A stretch of DNA of 64,000 bases from Trichodelitschia bisporula (GCA_010356995.1 ML996711.1:253612-317611), one strand, 5' to 3'. Counted from the stretch's first letter, positions 29,279 through 41,304 are shown. Program-made: numbers and translations. The notes: generated by a model from the letters alone, not told the origin.

Positions 29279-32233
29279 CTGCAAGACCAGTGCTGGTAGA
29301 TTCCCGTGAGAGATATGTGGTGCAGAAAGATGGGAGTGTGGGATTCGCGAATGGAGAGCGGAAAGGACTGTCTTGGGAGGCGGAGTGTTTTCTGTTGCAT
29401 GGGTGGTCGTGCCGAAGAGGGGTTCGTCCAGACGGAGAAATCGGGCTCTGGTTCCGAAGGCTCATTTGATTCAGACTCATTTTCAAAATGCTTCCTCAAG
29501 GGCTTCTTCCATCGCGTGCGGGCTTCGAGGACGGGATGGAGTGAGAGACGGCGTGCGTCGCGGATGACAGCCCGTATGCGAAGCGGGAACAATGAATGGT
29601 GCCATCTTGCGAAATGGTCTGGGAGGGAATGGAGGCCTGCGAGGGATTCAGTGCGGACATCCGGATCAGCTGCCGTCACTGTAGTGTCCTGAAGAATAGG
29701 AGTGTCCCGATTGTGTCGGTCGCTGGGTTCACTGGTGAGGCGCGGCGCGGAGGGGGGATTGGGAGGACTGATGATGCGGGGGTTGTGAATGGGGGTGAGA
29801 TGCCGGCAGAAGGCTACTTCAATGGGATCAGGAAGTAGCCGGGAGTCCCGTCTGCCGGCAAGGTTCGCCTGGCGGTACGGATGTAGTAAAGCGTTGCTGC
29901 TGACAGGAACTCGGTCTGGAACTGCTGGCGATGGGAGGCTGAGATGCTTCTCCTGCAACGCGTGCTTGCTCTCGGAGATGTAGCCCGCATATTTCGAGGT
30001 CCGCTCCGGGCCCCTGCCTTAGTCGTTGACGGGATTGATATGGGTCGCGGGGCTGTCGACCCTGGTACATTGTACGGCATATTGTGGGCGAGGCTATAGG
30101 ATGTACCCGCTAGAGTAGCAGCATTTGCTTCGTCGGTCGTCGGTCGCCGCCGTCTCTGGGTCGGATGCCAGGTTTTGTCCACGGCCGATGTTGCTGGCAA
30201 GCCACTGCTGTCGCAGCAAGTACGTCGTGGACCAAGCTGACTGGCCGTGCCTCGTTCTCACTCTCCTCGATGGGGGCAATAGTACTCATTCACGGATCGG
30301 AAAATGAGGGGGGACTCCATGACCAGTTGGGAACCGACATCGTGGTCTACGGCTGGTGCCACGGTGCCGCTTGGACGGGAGTTCCAAAGGTGGATCGGGC
30401 ACTGATAATATTGGGAAGACAGCGGCTTGTCCGACAGCCGTGAGACTTCAGGACAATCCCGTACTCTGGCCGTCGGAAGAGGAGGCTGCGGAGGTGGAAG
30501 CATCCCACCCTGGCGAGGCGGACCCCGGCCGCCACGATCACCGTCGCCGTAGTTCCGGTTACGAGCGCCGGCCTTAGGCTTCATGACGCGACCCCAAGCG
30601 TCCTTGCGCACTGTCCGCGCGTGCGTCCAGATCCCAATATCCGCGCCGCTCGAACGGCCCAGATGACATGGCTCACTCGCTTTCGACAGTTGGCGCCGTA
30701 TGAACTTGGTGATGACAAAGTGATGAAGTTCGATCGATCGTGTTGCTGGTGAAGCGTTTAGGGAGTAGGAATGGACGTTAATGAAGGTGTTAACGTGGAA
30801 AGAGTGAGCTGGTGAGGGCTGACCCATACTCCCATTCCGCAAGCAGTTTCTCCGGTACGAGGGGCGGGTCGAGAGGGTGGAAGGAGGATAGGTGTGTTGA
30901 GGGGGACATTGGTGCGGTGCATGTGGTCGCTGTGCAAGTCGGTAGAGGGAGGGCTACTCGGTCATGTACCCCCCGTCCTAGCATGTCATTGACGTAGCTC
31001 GGACTCAGGCTGTTCTCGCCTCATTCCTGAACATCTCCTTGCCACATTCGCCCGCTCACCATCTCTCAGAGAAATGCCATTCTGACGGTGTCGAAGCCGT
31101 CCTCAAGAAAAATATGAACTGGTACTTGTATCGGTCAACAGTGCGGCAGATCCATTCAACTCAACAATACGCTGAAATAGATAGATGAATGCCGAAGCTC
31201 ACAGATGCGTCAGAATGGCGGTGTGATACCGCAATGGGTTCCGTTTGATTGAATTGGGACAGAGTGTGGCGTGAGGAGCTGAAGGTGATGAATGGGGAGG
31301 GAAGATGTGGACGACTGCGGATGTGTCTTGAGCTCCTCCGTGCCTTGGGACGAGTGGTAGTATCGGGGGGTGGTATGCGGCAGACTTGATGCTTGGTGTT
31401 GGAGTGGGGCCTTGACAAAGTACGAAGCGACTGTGATGCCGGAGTCGAAGTGGAAGGGCACCTCATTGCCGGGCTCCTCCCCTTCAGGCATGAGCTAGGG
31501 AAAGCCGCTTGGTTCGGGAACTTGGAAGATTGAAGGAGAGTTTGTAGGAGGGATATGGAGGGGATTGGTGCTCGGGATCACGGAGGGCGGCACTGTATAC
31601 AGTTGACGTTGAAGAATGTGGGTGTTGGATGGTGTCTTGGCGGAGAATGGGTTGCGACAAGGGAGTTGAGTGCGATGCGATCTGTGAACTTGACACTTTC
31701 ACAGCGTACTATGACCGGGACGGTGAGGGGGGGAGGGGGGGGGGTTGACTTGAAGTTATATGCCCATTTCACACCACGCTGTCAAGTTGCTTAAATACGA
31801 GTACGACACTCACTCGTCGATTGCTAACTTGAGTCATGGTAGATTTTGATGGCTGGAGCAAACCACTCAAAGGAGTGATTGCTTCGTGACATGACGGAGC
31901 AGATTGACGAAGGATCCCTGTCCGCTTTATCAAGTCTTCGCATCACGGTTGGCAGTGATCTGAATCCTCGTTTCGATTGTGGCCGTTTGGATATCTGTTG
32001 GACTGCATGGAGCAATCTCCGACGTTTGAGATAGGGAGATCTCATGATCCGAATCGGCGGCTCAGGTTAGGGTGTTTTGCCAGTAGAGGATATCTGCCGA
32101 AGGTAAGCGGCGTTGAATTGTGGAGAGCCAAATGCTAGGACGTCGCATATCGGAACATGCAATCCATGAGCTCCAATCGAGAGAGTAGAGGTCCAACAGA
32201 ACATCACTATGCGCACATCCATGTCTCTAGTTT

Positions 32234-33061
32234 TCATCTATGCACCCAGTCCGTGCGCTGATCGTCCTCTTCTTCGTTTACCGTCTTGAGCTTCGCGCCT
32301 TTGCTCTGATACCCCTCAATCGCATCCATCGCCTCGTCATCCAGAGACGGCGCTGTAGGCGGTTTGACAGCATCCTTCTCGACAACGTCAGTGACAAGAC
32401 TGTCTAGCACGTCGTTGGAAGTGTCATGAAGAGACTGGATGTTTTCGAGGGCAGCTCGGAGGTGGGAGTTGTCAGACTCGAGGGGACTGGTGACCGTCGC
32501 AGGCGCCTTTGATCCAGCCTCCTTCAACTTAGCTGCATCTTCCGCCGAATCCTCACCACGAGTCCCCTTGCCCCGATCGGCTTTGTTCATTTCCACCGGC
32601 ACCTCTATCCGCGGCGCTGCCCCTGCCCTGCGCAACCACGCCGGCTCCTCGTTCAGCTGCACCTTGACGTACATTGCGCGACGGGCACACTCAGGCGAGC
32701 ACCAGAGGTCCAGCGACTTTGCATCGACGACTTTTATCGTAGCCGAGGTGTTGCCAACGATGGCCCACTTCCCACGCTTTGGCGGAGGAGGCGGGTTGGG
32801 ACAAAGGACCCAGGCGCAGCGCTTTGCGCAGTGGCGCTCGGTGAGGAGTTCATCGTAGTCTGAGGGCTGGAAGGGGGCGATCAGGGTTTGGAAGGAGGAG
32901 ATGTCTGCGGTTGATGGGGGGCTGGAGAGCGGGTAGTCGAGGAGGGTTTCGAGGTTGGTGAAGATAAGGGATTCGATGTCCTTTTGGGCCTGGATTATGC
33001 GGGCGTGGTGCAGGGCTGTGCGGAGGTGATTCTCGTTCGGCGTGGGTATTGAGGGAGCCAT
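32234..33061 (-). CDS. RTR1: RTR1/RPAP2-family RNA polymerase II CTD phosphatase
   Basis: Single exon, 275 aa. RTR1/RPAP2 proteins remove Ser5 phosphate from the Pol II CTD and assist Pol II import. The RTR1 domain covers residues of about 45-145. It has the zinc-ligand pattern C78-x3-C82 (ERHCAKRC), C87, and C121-x3-C125 (LWCSPECARRAMYV), with QLNEEPAWLR after it. The N-terminal helical part (ALHHARIIQAQKDIESLIF) is also typical. The tail of about 130 residues is acidic and low in order and ends in RTDWVHR. The start is the ATG of MAPSIPTPNE. The gene is divergent from BBC1, with 638 bp between start codons. Confidence 0.88.
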   Translation of the reverse strand: MAPSIPTPNENHLRTALHHARIIQAQKDIESLIFTNLETLLDYPLSSPPSTADISSFQTLIAPFQPSDYDELLTERHCAKRCAWVLCPNPPPPPKRGKWAIVGNTSATIKVVDAKSLDLWCSPECARRAMYVKVQLNEEPAWLRRAGAAPRIEVPVEMNKADRGKGTRGEDSAEDAAKLKEAGSKAPATVTSPLESDNSHLRAALENIQSLHDTSNDVLDSLVTDVVEKDAVKPPTAPSLDDEAMDAIEGYQSKGAKLKTVNEEEDDQRTDWVHR

Positions 33062-33699
33062 TACGGTGGTGAGAGTGAGAGTGTATAGATGTAATCAAGC
33101 GATGTAATCAAGCGATGCAAGCTAGAATCTGAAGGAGGGGTAAGATGAAGTGGTGGAGAGCTGAAGAGGCGATGGATGGAGGCGATACCGTCATCGTGAA
33201 GTCCAAATATGCCTCAGGTGTCAAGGCGCGTAAATTCCGCAAGGGCCAAGCGGCTCTTCTCCGGCCCAGCTCACGTTGCCAAGAACAGGAGCACAAGCCA
33301 ATCCCTCTTTCTTGGCTAGTCTTGGCGCTTCGGATGTGTTACGACGACAGGCAGCGGCAACTTCAACCGTCTTTCTTCCCGTCTCGTACTCCACAGTCGT
33401 ATTTGAGCCACGACATGTCCGTTTCTGGTGCAAGGGGAAGTAACCACACTGTCTCTGCTGTCTTGTAGCTTTGGAGAGGTATTTGCCACGATCTTTGGGT
33501 CTCTCTCGTGGGAAGGAGCTTGCTGACTGAACAAGTCGTAGCAACCCCCCCATCTGCCCCGCCAAACTCAAACGCCTCCAGCTTCCAACCTCTACCCTAT
33601 CCAACCACTCCACCTCCGCACTCCAACCCCGGCAAATCACCACATAATCCTTACAGCTGTACAACTTCATCTACAACTACTTGTACTCCCCATTGCGTC
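33062..33699. promoter_or_regulatory. Divergent promoter region RTR1 / BBC1
   Basis: 638 bp between divergent start codons. The part before BBC1 (33540-33690) is C/T-rich, as in many fungal 5' leaders. Near 33085-33117 the 13-base string GTAATCAAGCGAT occurs twice, 15 bp apart. Confidence 0.35.
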
Positions 33700-36600
33700 A
33701 TGGCTGTGTCGCCTTTCAAGGTCAAGGCCATCTACGCCTACACCTCCGAGCATGAGGATGACCTCCCCTTCGAAGTCGGGCAGATCATCACCGTGACGGA
33801 GGAAGAGGATGCCGAATGGTACATTGGCGAGTTCACGGCTGGAGGAACCTTTCATTCAGGCCTCTTCCCTAAGAACTTCGTCGAGCGCTACGAGCCGGCC
33901 CCGCCTCCACGTCCAGTGCGTGCCCCGCGGCCCAAACCTGTCGATCCGCCGTCTGCCGCCACGGAGCCTCCAGCGGTCGCGACACCGAAGTCGGAACACG
34001 CGGATCCTGTGCCATCGGTTTCATCCCCTCCGGTGCGAGAGTCTACCCCCGAGAAACCCGCAGCGTCTCCGGAATTGCCCGCGTCTAAGCCGTCGGAGTC
34101 CCCCGAACCTGCGCCCAAGGCTGTGTCTAGCCCGGAACCTGTCCCCAAGCTACCGTCGCCGACCAAGCCCAAGGTTGCATCAGTGGTGGAAACTCGGCCT
34201 CCTCCTGCTCAGGCACCTCCACCCACGGAAAGTAATCCTGCGGCTGCGTCACCGACAGAAGCTCGGCCACCGCCGGCTAAGGTATTCCCTGTCGTGGAGA
34301 GCAAGCCCAAACCCCCTGTAGAAAAGAAAGAAATGGCCAAATCTCCCCCAGGCAAAGCTCCGCCTCCCGTGGCTGAGAAGCCGAGCTCGTTCCGCGACCG
34401 CATCGCCGCCTTCAACAAGACGTCAGCTCCGCCAATCGCACCGTTCAAGCCGAGCGGCCTTGCTACCACAAACTTCATCAAAAAGCCGTTTGTTGCGCCT
34501 CCACCGGCACGCAACGCTTACGTGCCTCCGCCTCGCGAGCCGCCGCCGCAGAAGCTGTACCGCCGCGACGAGGATCCCGAGATTGCGGAGCGCCGGGCTC
34601 AAGACCAGGAAAATGCCGAAAAGGCTGGGATGGCTGCCGAGGAGGACGCACCCAAAATGAGCCTCAAGGAGCGCATTGCTGCTCTCCAGAAGCAGCAGGC
34701 GGAGCAGGCAGCACGCAGGACAGAAACAACGCACAAGGAGAAGCCGAAGCGCCCACCTAAGAAGCGCCTCGAGTCGCATGACACGGACGCATCCGCACGT
34801 GGCAGTTTCGACGCGGATGAGCCGCCGCGCGAATCCTTGGATACACGTCGTCCACCCAAGACCCCGGACGTCGCGCCTCGCGAGCGTGAAATTTTCAGCG
34901 ATGCCAACGACGCCGATCAGTCCGCTGCTGGTGAAACGACGGAGGATGCCGAGGGTTCGACGGGTGTCGAAGATGAGGAGCACAAGGAGCACAAGCCGGC
35001 CCCAGCCGTCCAGCCGGATGTTGGCGAGGAAGAAGACTCAACCGAGGGCGAAGGCGAGGACGAAATGGACGAGGAGACAAGACGCCAGCTCGCGATTCGC
35101 GAGCGCATGGCTAAGCTCAGCGGCGGCATGGGTCTCGCGGGTGTGTTTGGCCCCCCTGGCGGCATTCCGATGCCGGGCGTTGCCGGCAATTACAAGAAGA
35201 AGCCACCGAAGCCGTCGTCCAAGGAGGAGGAGCCACCACCGCCGCAGCAACGCGTACCGATGATCCCGATTCCTGGTATGGGCCGCCCTGTAAGCCCTAC
35301 CTCGGAAGCCACCGTCACAAAAGAGGAATCTGCGTACGACGGCCCCTCAGACGAGATTGGAGAACTCGAGGACCTCATCCCGACGTCGCCGTCCCGCACC
35401 GAAGGTATTTATACTCGTTTCATTCGTAGCATTTTTTCAGCTGTCCGCATTAGTGGCCTTTTTGTCGCGTGGCATTTTGGTAGTTGTTCTCAGTGTGCGC
35501 TTTGACATGTGGCTGACGTCCAGGCCCGCCATTACCAGGTGACAAACCCACTCCCAAACTCCCGAGCAGACCGACGAGCATGGCAGAAGGTATGTTTTGG
35601 TAGTCATTTCGCTGTACACTCAATAACCAACAGTGCCTCCACCTCCTGCCGTCCGCTCCCCAAGCCCCGGCTCAGTGTCCGATGACGAGGCGTCGGCCGC
35701 TCCGGGCGCTTTTCCGCTCGATTCACCGACCCCTACAGAGGAGAAACGCCCGCCCGTGCCGATAACCAGCCCTCCGATGAGTCCGACGCAGGCACGGCCG
35801 CCCCCTCCACCTCCACCAGCCGCTCCACCCCATCGGCATTCACTCACCAAGGAGGCACTACAGCGTCGGATCGTTGGCACGAATGCCGGCGAAAGCGAGT
35901 ATGAAGGTGATTACGACACTGACATTGCGTCCGGCGCGAAGCACAAGGATGCCCTAAAGGCTCATGCGCGCGAGGCGAGCCTGGATGACAGCATCACGAC
36001 TGAGGACTTACCCATCCGTGGACCGCCTCCGCTTCCCCCTACGCTGCCGCCCGTAACTTCGCCCACGCTGCCGCGCGCTGTGCCTCCACCACCTCCAGCA
36101 CCAACGACGCAACCGAGGAAGTCGGGTGAAGCTCCGCGGCCGCCAATCCCTCGGGACGCAGCCGAGGACGACGAGTACGACCCGTACAGATACGCTGGCC
36201 CTGGAGCTGCTCCGCCCGCACCGCCAACTCCTTCCGCGCCACCACCTCTCCCAGCATCATCGTCTCGTCCCCCTGCCCCACGGCGTGCTCCAACGGCTCC
36301 TGTCCCGCCAATTCCTGCCCCTGCCGCGCAGCAAGATTCACCCAGCGATGATGACGATGACCTCTACGCTGCACCCCCACCGCGAAGATCGACCGATCGG
36401 CCACCGCCTCCTCCCGCTCCGTCTGGTCCGCCGCCGAAACACGGCGCCCCACCACCGCCCATTTCCTTGCAATCACCTACCGCAACTGCACCACCTCCAC
36501 CACCCGGCCGGCCGCGTCCATCAGTCGACGATTCCAGGCCTGAGAGGCCGTCTTTTGCAGGACCGCCGCCGCGCATGTCATCGGACGTCGGTCGCGCGCC

Positions 36601-37384
36601 AACAGACACGGGCTACATTGCTCATGACGTCGACCTGGCCAGGTCAAGCTTGTGGTGGACGCAGCCGAATACGCCACCGCCGGTATTTTCAGGCCGCAAA
36701 GACGTGCTATTCGAAATGGAAGAGTCGACATCGTCCAAGCGTGGGGGCAAGACGACGATCGCCAAGGACGTATATGTGCTGTTCCAGGACTACAGCCAGA
36801 CAGTAATCAGCGTGCGGTACGACGCACGCAACCCGAGCGACGCAACGTTGGATCAGCGACACGAGCCTCCACCGCCCAAGGCGCGCCAGGATCAGCTCGA
36901 GGCGGCTCACGAACAGTATGGCAGTCGGATCGCAGAGGACGTGCAGAAGCTGCATAACACGGTTGTTGGGGACGGAACCCCGCAGGCGCTGATTACTGAG
37001 CTGCTGAAGCCGCTGTCAACGGCCCTCAGCCCCGTGGGGACGCGCGCGTACGGTGCGCTCGTGTATGCGAACATGGGCAATGCGAGCGTGCAGCAGTGGG
37101 ACGAGATCCGCGCGGGAGACATTATCAGCTTCCGCAACGCGAAGTTCCAGGGCAAGCATGGGACTATGCATGCGAAGTACACGGCGGAAGTAGGTAAGCC
37201 GGACCACGTTGGCGTGGTGGCGGAGTGGGATGGCACGAAGAAGAAGGTGAGGGCGTGGGATCAAGGACGGGAAAGCCGTAAGGTGAAGAGCGAGGGGTTC
37301 CGGCTGGGAGATTTGCGCAGTGGTGAGGTTCGAGTTTGGAGGGTTGTGGGGAGGGGATGGGTTGGTTGGGAGGGTGAGGCTTGA
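33700..37384 (+). CDS. BBC1: SH3 protein of actin patches (BBC1/MTI1-like)
   Basis: Three exons, 33700-35404, 35524-35589 and 35634-37384; introns of 119 and 44 nt; 1173 aa. Bbc1 binds type I myosins and verprolin/WASP and restrains Arp2/3 actin assembly at endocytic patches. An SH3 domain lies at residues 4-66 (AIYAYTSEHEDDLPFEVGQ, EWYIGEF, GLFPKNFVERY). The middle of about 850 residues is Pro-rich, with many PPPP ligands and charged segments. The C-terminal 250 residues form the Aim3/Bbc1-type domain (SSLWWTQPNTPP, DVYVLFQDYSQT, YGALVYANMGN, PDHVGVVAEWDG). The 22-codon middle exon joins in frame on both sides. The start is MAVSPFKVKA; an in-frame ATG 64 codons upstream has no family support. 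Confidence 0.9.
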
Positions 37385-37833
37385 TTGAATCATGGGGGAT
37401 GTAGATTTAGCGTGTTGTTTGGGGTGGCTGGAATGGATTCTTTGTTTTGTGTCTCCCCGCTTCTTGTACTTTGCGACTGGCACTTGGTGATAATGGAGAC
37501 ATGATGCTGATAGCTCTTGCTGTTTGGTTTTAATCCGTACAGTGCCTGTGGTTCTGTCTTTCCCCATCGGGGATGTTGACTGTTGTCGTCCATTTAAGCG
37601 ATGTCTTAGCGCGCCGGCGCACGCGCCTGCAGCTAAAGGGGTGGCAAGGGGGCCGTGACTCGGCCAAGGGCGGGCAAACATTTCCACTGCAACACCAAAC
37701 ACCAGCCCTGTAGCCTGACATCACCACTACGCCGATAGCACACACGCTAGTATCCGCCAACACAGTGTCGTACAGCAAACATCAGCTATAACATACCTAA
37801 GTCAGCGCATGCGACTTTCTTGGCGCAGTCACA
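37385..37833. other. Intergenic BBC1 - HDAC
   Basis: 450 bp holding the 3' UTR of BBC1 and the promoter of the deacetylase. No special motif noticed. Confidence 0.4.
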
Positions 37834-40800
37834 ATGAGCGCCTTCCCCCGCGCGTCGCCCCGCCCCGAGCAGCGCGACCGCGACCATGACCGGGCAGAAT
37901 CACGCACCCGCTCCCCGCGCGCTTCGTACACGGAAACGCGCTCGCCCCTCGCCTCGCCCCGCCTGCATCCTTCGTCTCCACGCAATATTTCGACGCCCCG
38001 CATCGATACTACGGCTGCCAGCAGACCGGGCACCGCGCTTGCCTCGCCGCACAACAAATCGCCGCATCTGAGCACGCCTCTGCGCCGGTGCAGCTCGAGT
38101 CTGAGTACGTCGCCTCGTCGCGCCAGTTCGCCTACATTGCTGCGCAAGGCGAGTATGAATAGTTTGCGCAGTGCGCCGGCGAGTCCGCATCTGAGTACGC
38201 GGAGGAGCAGTTCGAGTCTGCTTAATGGTGGACTTCCGGCCGTCGAAGAGCCCCTGACCGGCACGAGCGTTGCAAGGGAGTACTTCAGTTCCGTGCTCCA
38301 ACCACCCATTGCGGACCCCTCGAATCTCCCCAAGGACGAAACCGAAGTTGTCGTCATCCTCAACGACGCCTGCTACGACCACCGCTACGCCCGCCCCAAA
38401 ACATCCAAAGCCACACTCTCCATGATCGTCGAGCGCCCAGAACGCCTCCGTGCAGTCGCCGCCGGTGTAGCAGCAGCCTACGTCCTCCTCGGTGGGCACC
38501 ACGCGGACGGCTCCCGCCCCCCGCGCCTGAACACCCGTGCTGCGGGACCCTTTGCTATCCGCCGCACGGAGCGGAGTCTCAGCCTCACGGACCCGGTCGT
38601 TGAAGCCGTCCACGGCGCCGGGTGGATGGCCGAGTTAGCCGGGCTGTGTTCCTCAGCCGAGACGCGCCTGGCCAGCGGGGGTCGCGAACTGGAGCGCGCG
38701 CCTGGGGCGCCGAAATTGCACTCCGGGGACTTGTACCTATGTGGGAAGTCGCGGGGTGCGTTTGAGGGAGCCCTTGGTGCGGTGGCTGATGCCGTGGATG
38801 CGGTGTTTACGGAGGGTCGGGTGCGGAAGGCGTTTGTGGCTGCGAGACCGCCGGGGCATCATTGTGGTGTGGATGAGCCGAGTGGGTTTTGCTGGGTGAA
38901 TAATGTGTGCGTTGGCGTGGAGTATGCGGCGAGGAAGTGGGGTGCTACGGCGGCTGCGATCTTGGATTTCGATTTGCACCATGGGGACGGGAGTCAGACT
39001 GTCGCTTGGGGGCGGAATGAGCGCGCGAATGCGTCGGGGGGAAAGAAGAAGGGGCCGCAAGTGGCGCCGGTGGGATACTTCTCCTTGCATGACATCAACA
39101 GTTATCCGTGCGAGATGGGCGACGCGGACAAAGTGCGCGCGGCGAGCTTGTGCATCGCCAATGCCCACGGGCAGAGCGTCTGGAATGTACACCTCCAGCC
39201 CTGGACCCAGGAGGCTGATTTCTGGCAACTATACGAAGGGCGCTACACCGCGCTTCTCGACCAGGCGCGCGCGTTTCTGCACCACCAGGCGCAGCGCGCG
39301 AGGGCGCTGGGCGTCCAGCCGCGCACGCTGCTTTTTTTGTCAGCGGGGTTCGATGCGAGCGAGCATGAGGGTGCGGGGATGCAGCGGCATGCAGTTAATG
39401 TGCCGAGTGGGTTTTATGCGAGGTTTACGGCGGATGTGGGGAGGTTGGCGGACGAGGAGGGGTTAGGGGTTGGTGGGCGTGTGGTTAGTGTGCTGGAAGG
39501 GGGGTATAGCGATGAGGCGCTTGTGAGCGGCACGTTGGCGCATATCGCGGGCCTCGTGAGCGGCGGCGGGGGGTTGATCAAGGAGGAGGACGAAGAAGAG
39601 GCTTCCCGGCTCGGTGCGCTCGTCGCTGGGCTCTCCATCACCACCCCTACTCCATCACCCGCCTCTACAACACCCTACAACCCCACCTGGACATCCCACC
39701 CCCAACTGTCAACCCTCGTCTCCCTCCTCCACCCCCCCTCCCCCGCCGTCACCGGACCAACCAAAAAGCGCTCCACAGCCTTCTCCCCCACCGCCTCCAG
39801 CACCCTGAAACAAATCGACCCCTCCTCCCTCCGCCGCCCCTCCCCGCACCGCTCCTCCTCGCGCCCGCCCTCACCGCCTCCTCCGCGGGTGGAGTGGCAC
39901 GAAGCCGTGGGGGCGGTACTCGAGCACTTGGTTCCGCGGAGTGGAGGGCGGAGTTATGAGGCTGCCGAGCTAGCGGTTGCGAAACATCCGCCCATGCCCG
40001 CGCCACCGAGGGAAACGAATCCGGGCGGCCGCACACTCCGGACACGCGCCCCGAAGGTGGCGTCCCCCCCTCCGCCGGTAGCGCGAGGGCGCGCGGCTGC
40101 AGGTGCTGATAGGAGACGCACCATTGCTGCTGTGCCGAGTGATGCCCCTGCCCCTGTGCCCGCCGCGAAGGGTCGGAGACTGAGTATCGCTAGCATCGGG
40201 AGCACGGCTAGTACAGCTGCCACCCCTGTGAGCGGGGTGAGAGGGAAGAAACCCACCCCGCCTGCTACTGCTGGGGCGGCGAAGAAACCGGCTCCCCGCG
40301 TTAGTGCGGGCCGGGCGGTGAGTGCGAGTGTGCCTGGGAGTAGGGGGGGGAGTGTAGCGCCTGTAACGGCGGCGGTGAGGCCGAGTACGAGTGGGACGGG
40401 TGCTGCGGGGAAAGTCAATGGGAAGGCGGGGGAGGGGGAGACGGTGGTTAAGGGGGAGGGGGGAGCGGGCGGTGTGGATGATTTGACGGCGGGGATTAAG
40501 AGGATTAAGATTCGGGTACCGACGGATGAGGAGTATGCGGCAAGGCTGGCGGCGAAGAAGGGGACGACGAAGGCTTCCACAACGAAGCCTGCTGCGAAAC
40601 CGGCTGCGAAGACGGCGGCCAAACCGGCTGCTAAGAAACCGGTTGCGAAGGCGGCGGTGAAGAGTGAGGTTTCGGTCCCGGTCCCGGCTCTGGTTAAGGC
40701 TGAGGCTGAGGCCCAGCCGGGTGCTGGCTCGGGTATGCCTGCGCCGTCCCATCCCGTGGTTGCGATCAAGGCGGAGCCGAGTCCCGACCCGCCAGCTTAC

Positions 40801-41304
40801 CGACCTGCTGCACAAGCCTATCCGCCACCGCAACCGGTACAGCAAGCATACCCGCCCCTCCAACCCGCTCCACAAGCCTACCCGCCCCTCCAACCCGCCC
40901 CACAGGCATACACTCACCCGGCCTTCGGCCAGCCTGCTTTCCAACCCCAGGCCCCACAGGTGCATGGGGGGTATCCGCAGTTTCACCACCCGCAGCCGTA
41001 TCATGGCCACCAGCCGCCGCCTGCACAAGTTCAAGCGCAACCGCAAGCGCTGGCTGGGATTGAAGCTGCGGCGCAGGGGTATCCGGCGCTGCAACCGCAC
41101 ATGCAACTGCACCCCCAACCTCAATCGCAACCGCAGCAGCAAACTGGACAGCCGCTCAACTGGGCTCCTGTGAACGAAGGTGTGCCTCCAGCGATGTCTC
41201 CCGGCCGCGTTCCGCCGGTGTTTACGAGTCGGGGGTTTATTCCGTTTGCTGGGGGGGTCGTTGCGCGGCCTGCCTCGCGGGCGGAAGGGGAGGGCGGGTC
41301 GTAG
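37834..41304 (+). CDS. HOS3: HOS3-like class II histone deacetylase
   Basis: Single exon, 1156 aa. It deacetylates lysines in histones and other proteins. Residues of about 165-590 hold the arginase/deacetylase fold: RPERLRAVAAG, ARPPGHHCGVDEP with the catalytic His pair near 341, SGFCWVNNVCVGVEYA, ILDFDLHHGDGSQ near 378 with zinc ligands Asp and His, GFDASEHEGAG with the third ligand, and SVLEGGYSDEAL. The N-terminal 130 residues are Ser/Arg/Pro-rich. The C-terminal 500 residues are low complexity: an Ala/Lys-rich histone-H1-like stretch near 910-950 (KPAAKPAAKTAAKPAAKK) and repeated AYPPLQPAPQ units near 1000-1030. HOS3-like identity is inferred from long size and motif wording; HDA1-like enzymes are the alternative. 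Confidence 0.88.
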   Translation: MSAFPRASPRPEQRDRDHDRAESRTRSPRASYTETRSPLASPRLHPSSPRNISTPRIDTTAASRPGTALASPHNKSPHLSTPLRRCSSSLSTSPRRASSPTLLRKASMNSLRSAPASPHLSTRRSSSSLLNGGLPAVEEPLTGTSVAREYFSSVLQPPIADPSNLPKDETEVVVILNDACYDHRYARPKTSKATLSMIVERPERLRAVAAGVAAAYVLLGGHHADGSRPPRLNTRAAGPFAIRRTERSLSLTDPVVEAVHGAGWMAELAGLCSSAETRLASGGRELERAPGAPKLHSGDLYLCGKSRGAFEGALGAVADAVDAVFTEGRVRKAFVAARPPGHHCGVDEPSGFCWVNNVCVGVEYAARKWGATAAAILDFDLHHGDGSQTVAWGRNERANASGGKKKGPQVAPVGYFSLHDINSYPCEMGDADKVRAASLCIANAHGQSVWNVHLQPWTQEADFWQLYEGRYTALLDQARAFLHHQAQRARALGVQPRTLLFLSAGFDASEHEGAGMQRHAVNVPSGFYARFTADVGRLADEEGLGVGGRVVSVLEGGYSDEALVSGTLAHIAGLVSGGGGLIKEEDEEEASRLGALVAGLSITTPTPSPASTTPYNPTWTSHPQLSTLVSLLHPPSPAVTGPTKKRSTAFSPTASSTLKQIDPSSLRRPSPHRSSSRPPSPPPPRVEWHEAVGAVLEHLVPRSGGRSYEAAELAVAKHPPMPAPPRETNPGGRTLRTRAPKVASPPPPVARGRAAAGADRRRTIAAVPSDAPAPVPAAKGRRLSIASIGSTASTAATPVSGVRGKKPTPPATAGAAKKPAPRVSAGRAVSASVPGSRGGSVAPVTAAVRPSTSGTGAAGKVNGKAGEGETVVKGEGGAGGVDDLTAGIKRIKIRVPTDEEYAARLAAKKGTTKASTTKPAAKPAAKTAAKPAAKKPVAKAAVKSEVSVPVPALVKAEAEAQPGAGSGMPAPSHPVVAIKAEPSPDPPAYRPAAQAYPPPQPVQQAYPPLQPAPQAYPPLQPAPQAYTHPAFGQPAFQPQAPQVHGGYPQFHHPQPYHGHQPPPAQVQAQPQALAGIEAAAQGYPALQPHMQLHPQPQSQPQQQTGQPLNWAPVNEGVPPAMSPGRVPPVFTSRGFIPFAGGVVARPASRAEGEGGS

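Larger units (their letters stand above)
28113..32233. other. Gene-poor block with gene relics
   Basis: 4.1 kb without an intact gene. It contains the broken malate dehydrogenase copy (28929-29278) and several isolated stretches with protein-like wording but no complete gene: on the minus strand around 29930-30010 ([16 protein letters not shown]), around 30540-30700 (DIGIWTHARTVRKDAWGRVM, then Gly/Arg/Pro-rich) and around 31390-31490 (NEVPFHFDSGITVASYFVK). The block looks like decayed or shuffled gene pieces. G runs occur at 31725-31743. Confidence 0.5.

Noticed and set aside
29122-29958. 278-codon minus-strand frame ending in the MDH fragment
   Set aside because: Only its last part resembles MDH, and an acceptor site separates that part from the unrelated upstream sequence.
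33508-33699. N-terminal extension of the BBC1 frame
   Set aside because: The SH3 domain starts right after the ATG at 33700, and the upstream part is a C/T-rich leader translated by chance.
39614-41173. Long opposite- and alternate-frame ORFs over the deacetylase tail
   Set aside because: Shadows of G+C-rich low-complexity coding sequence in another frame.
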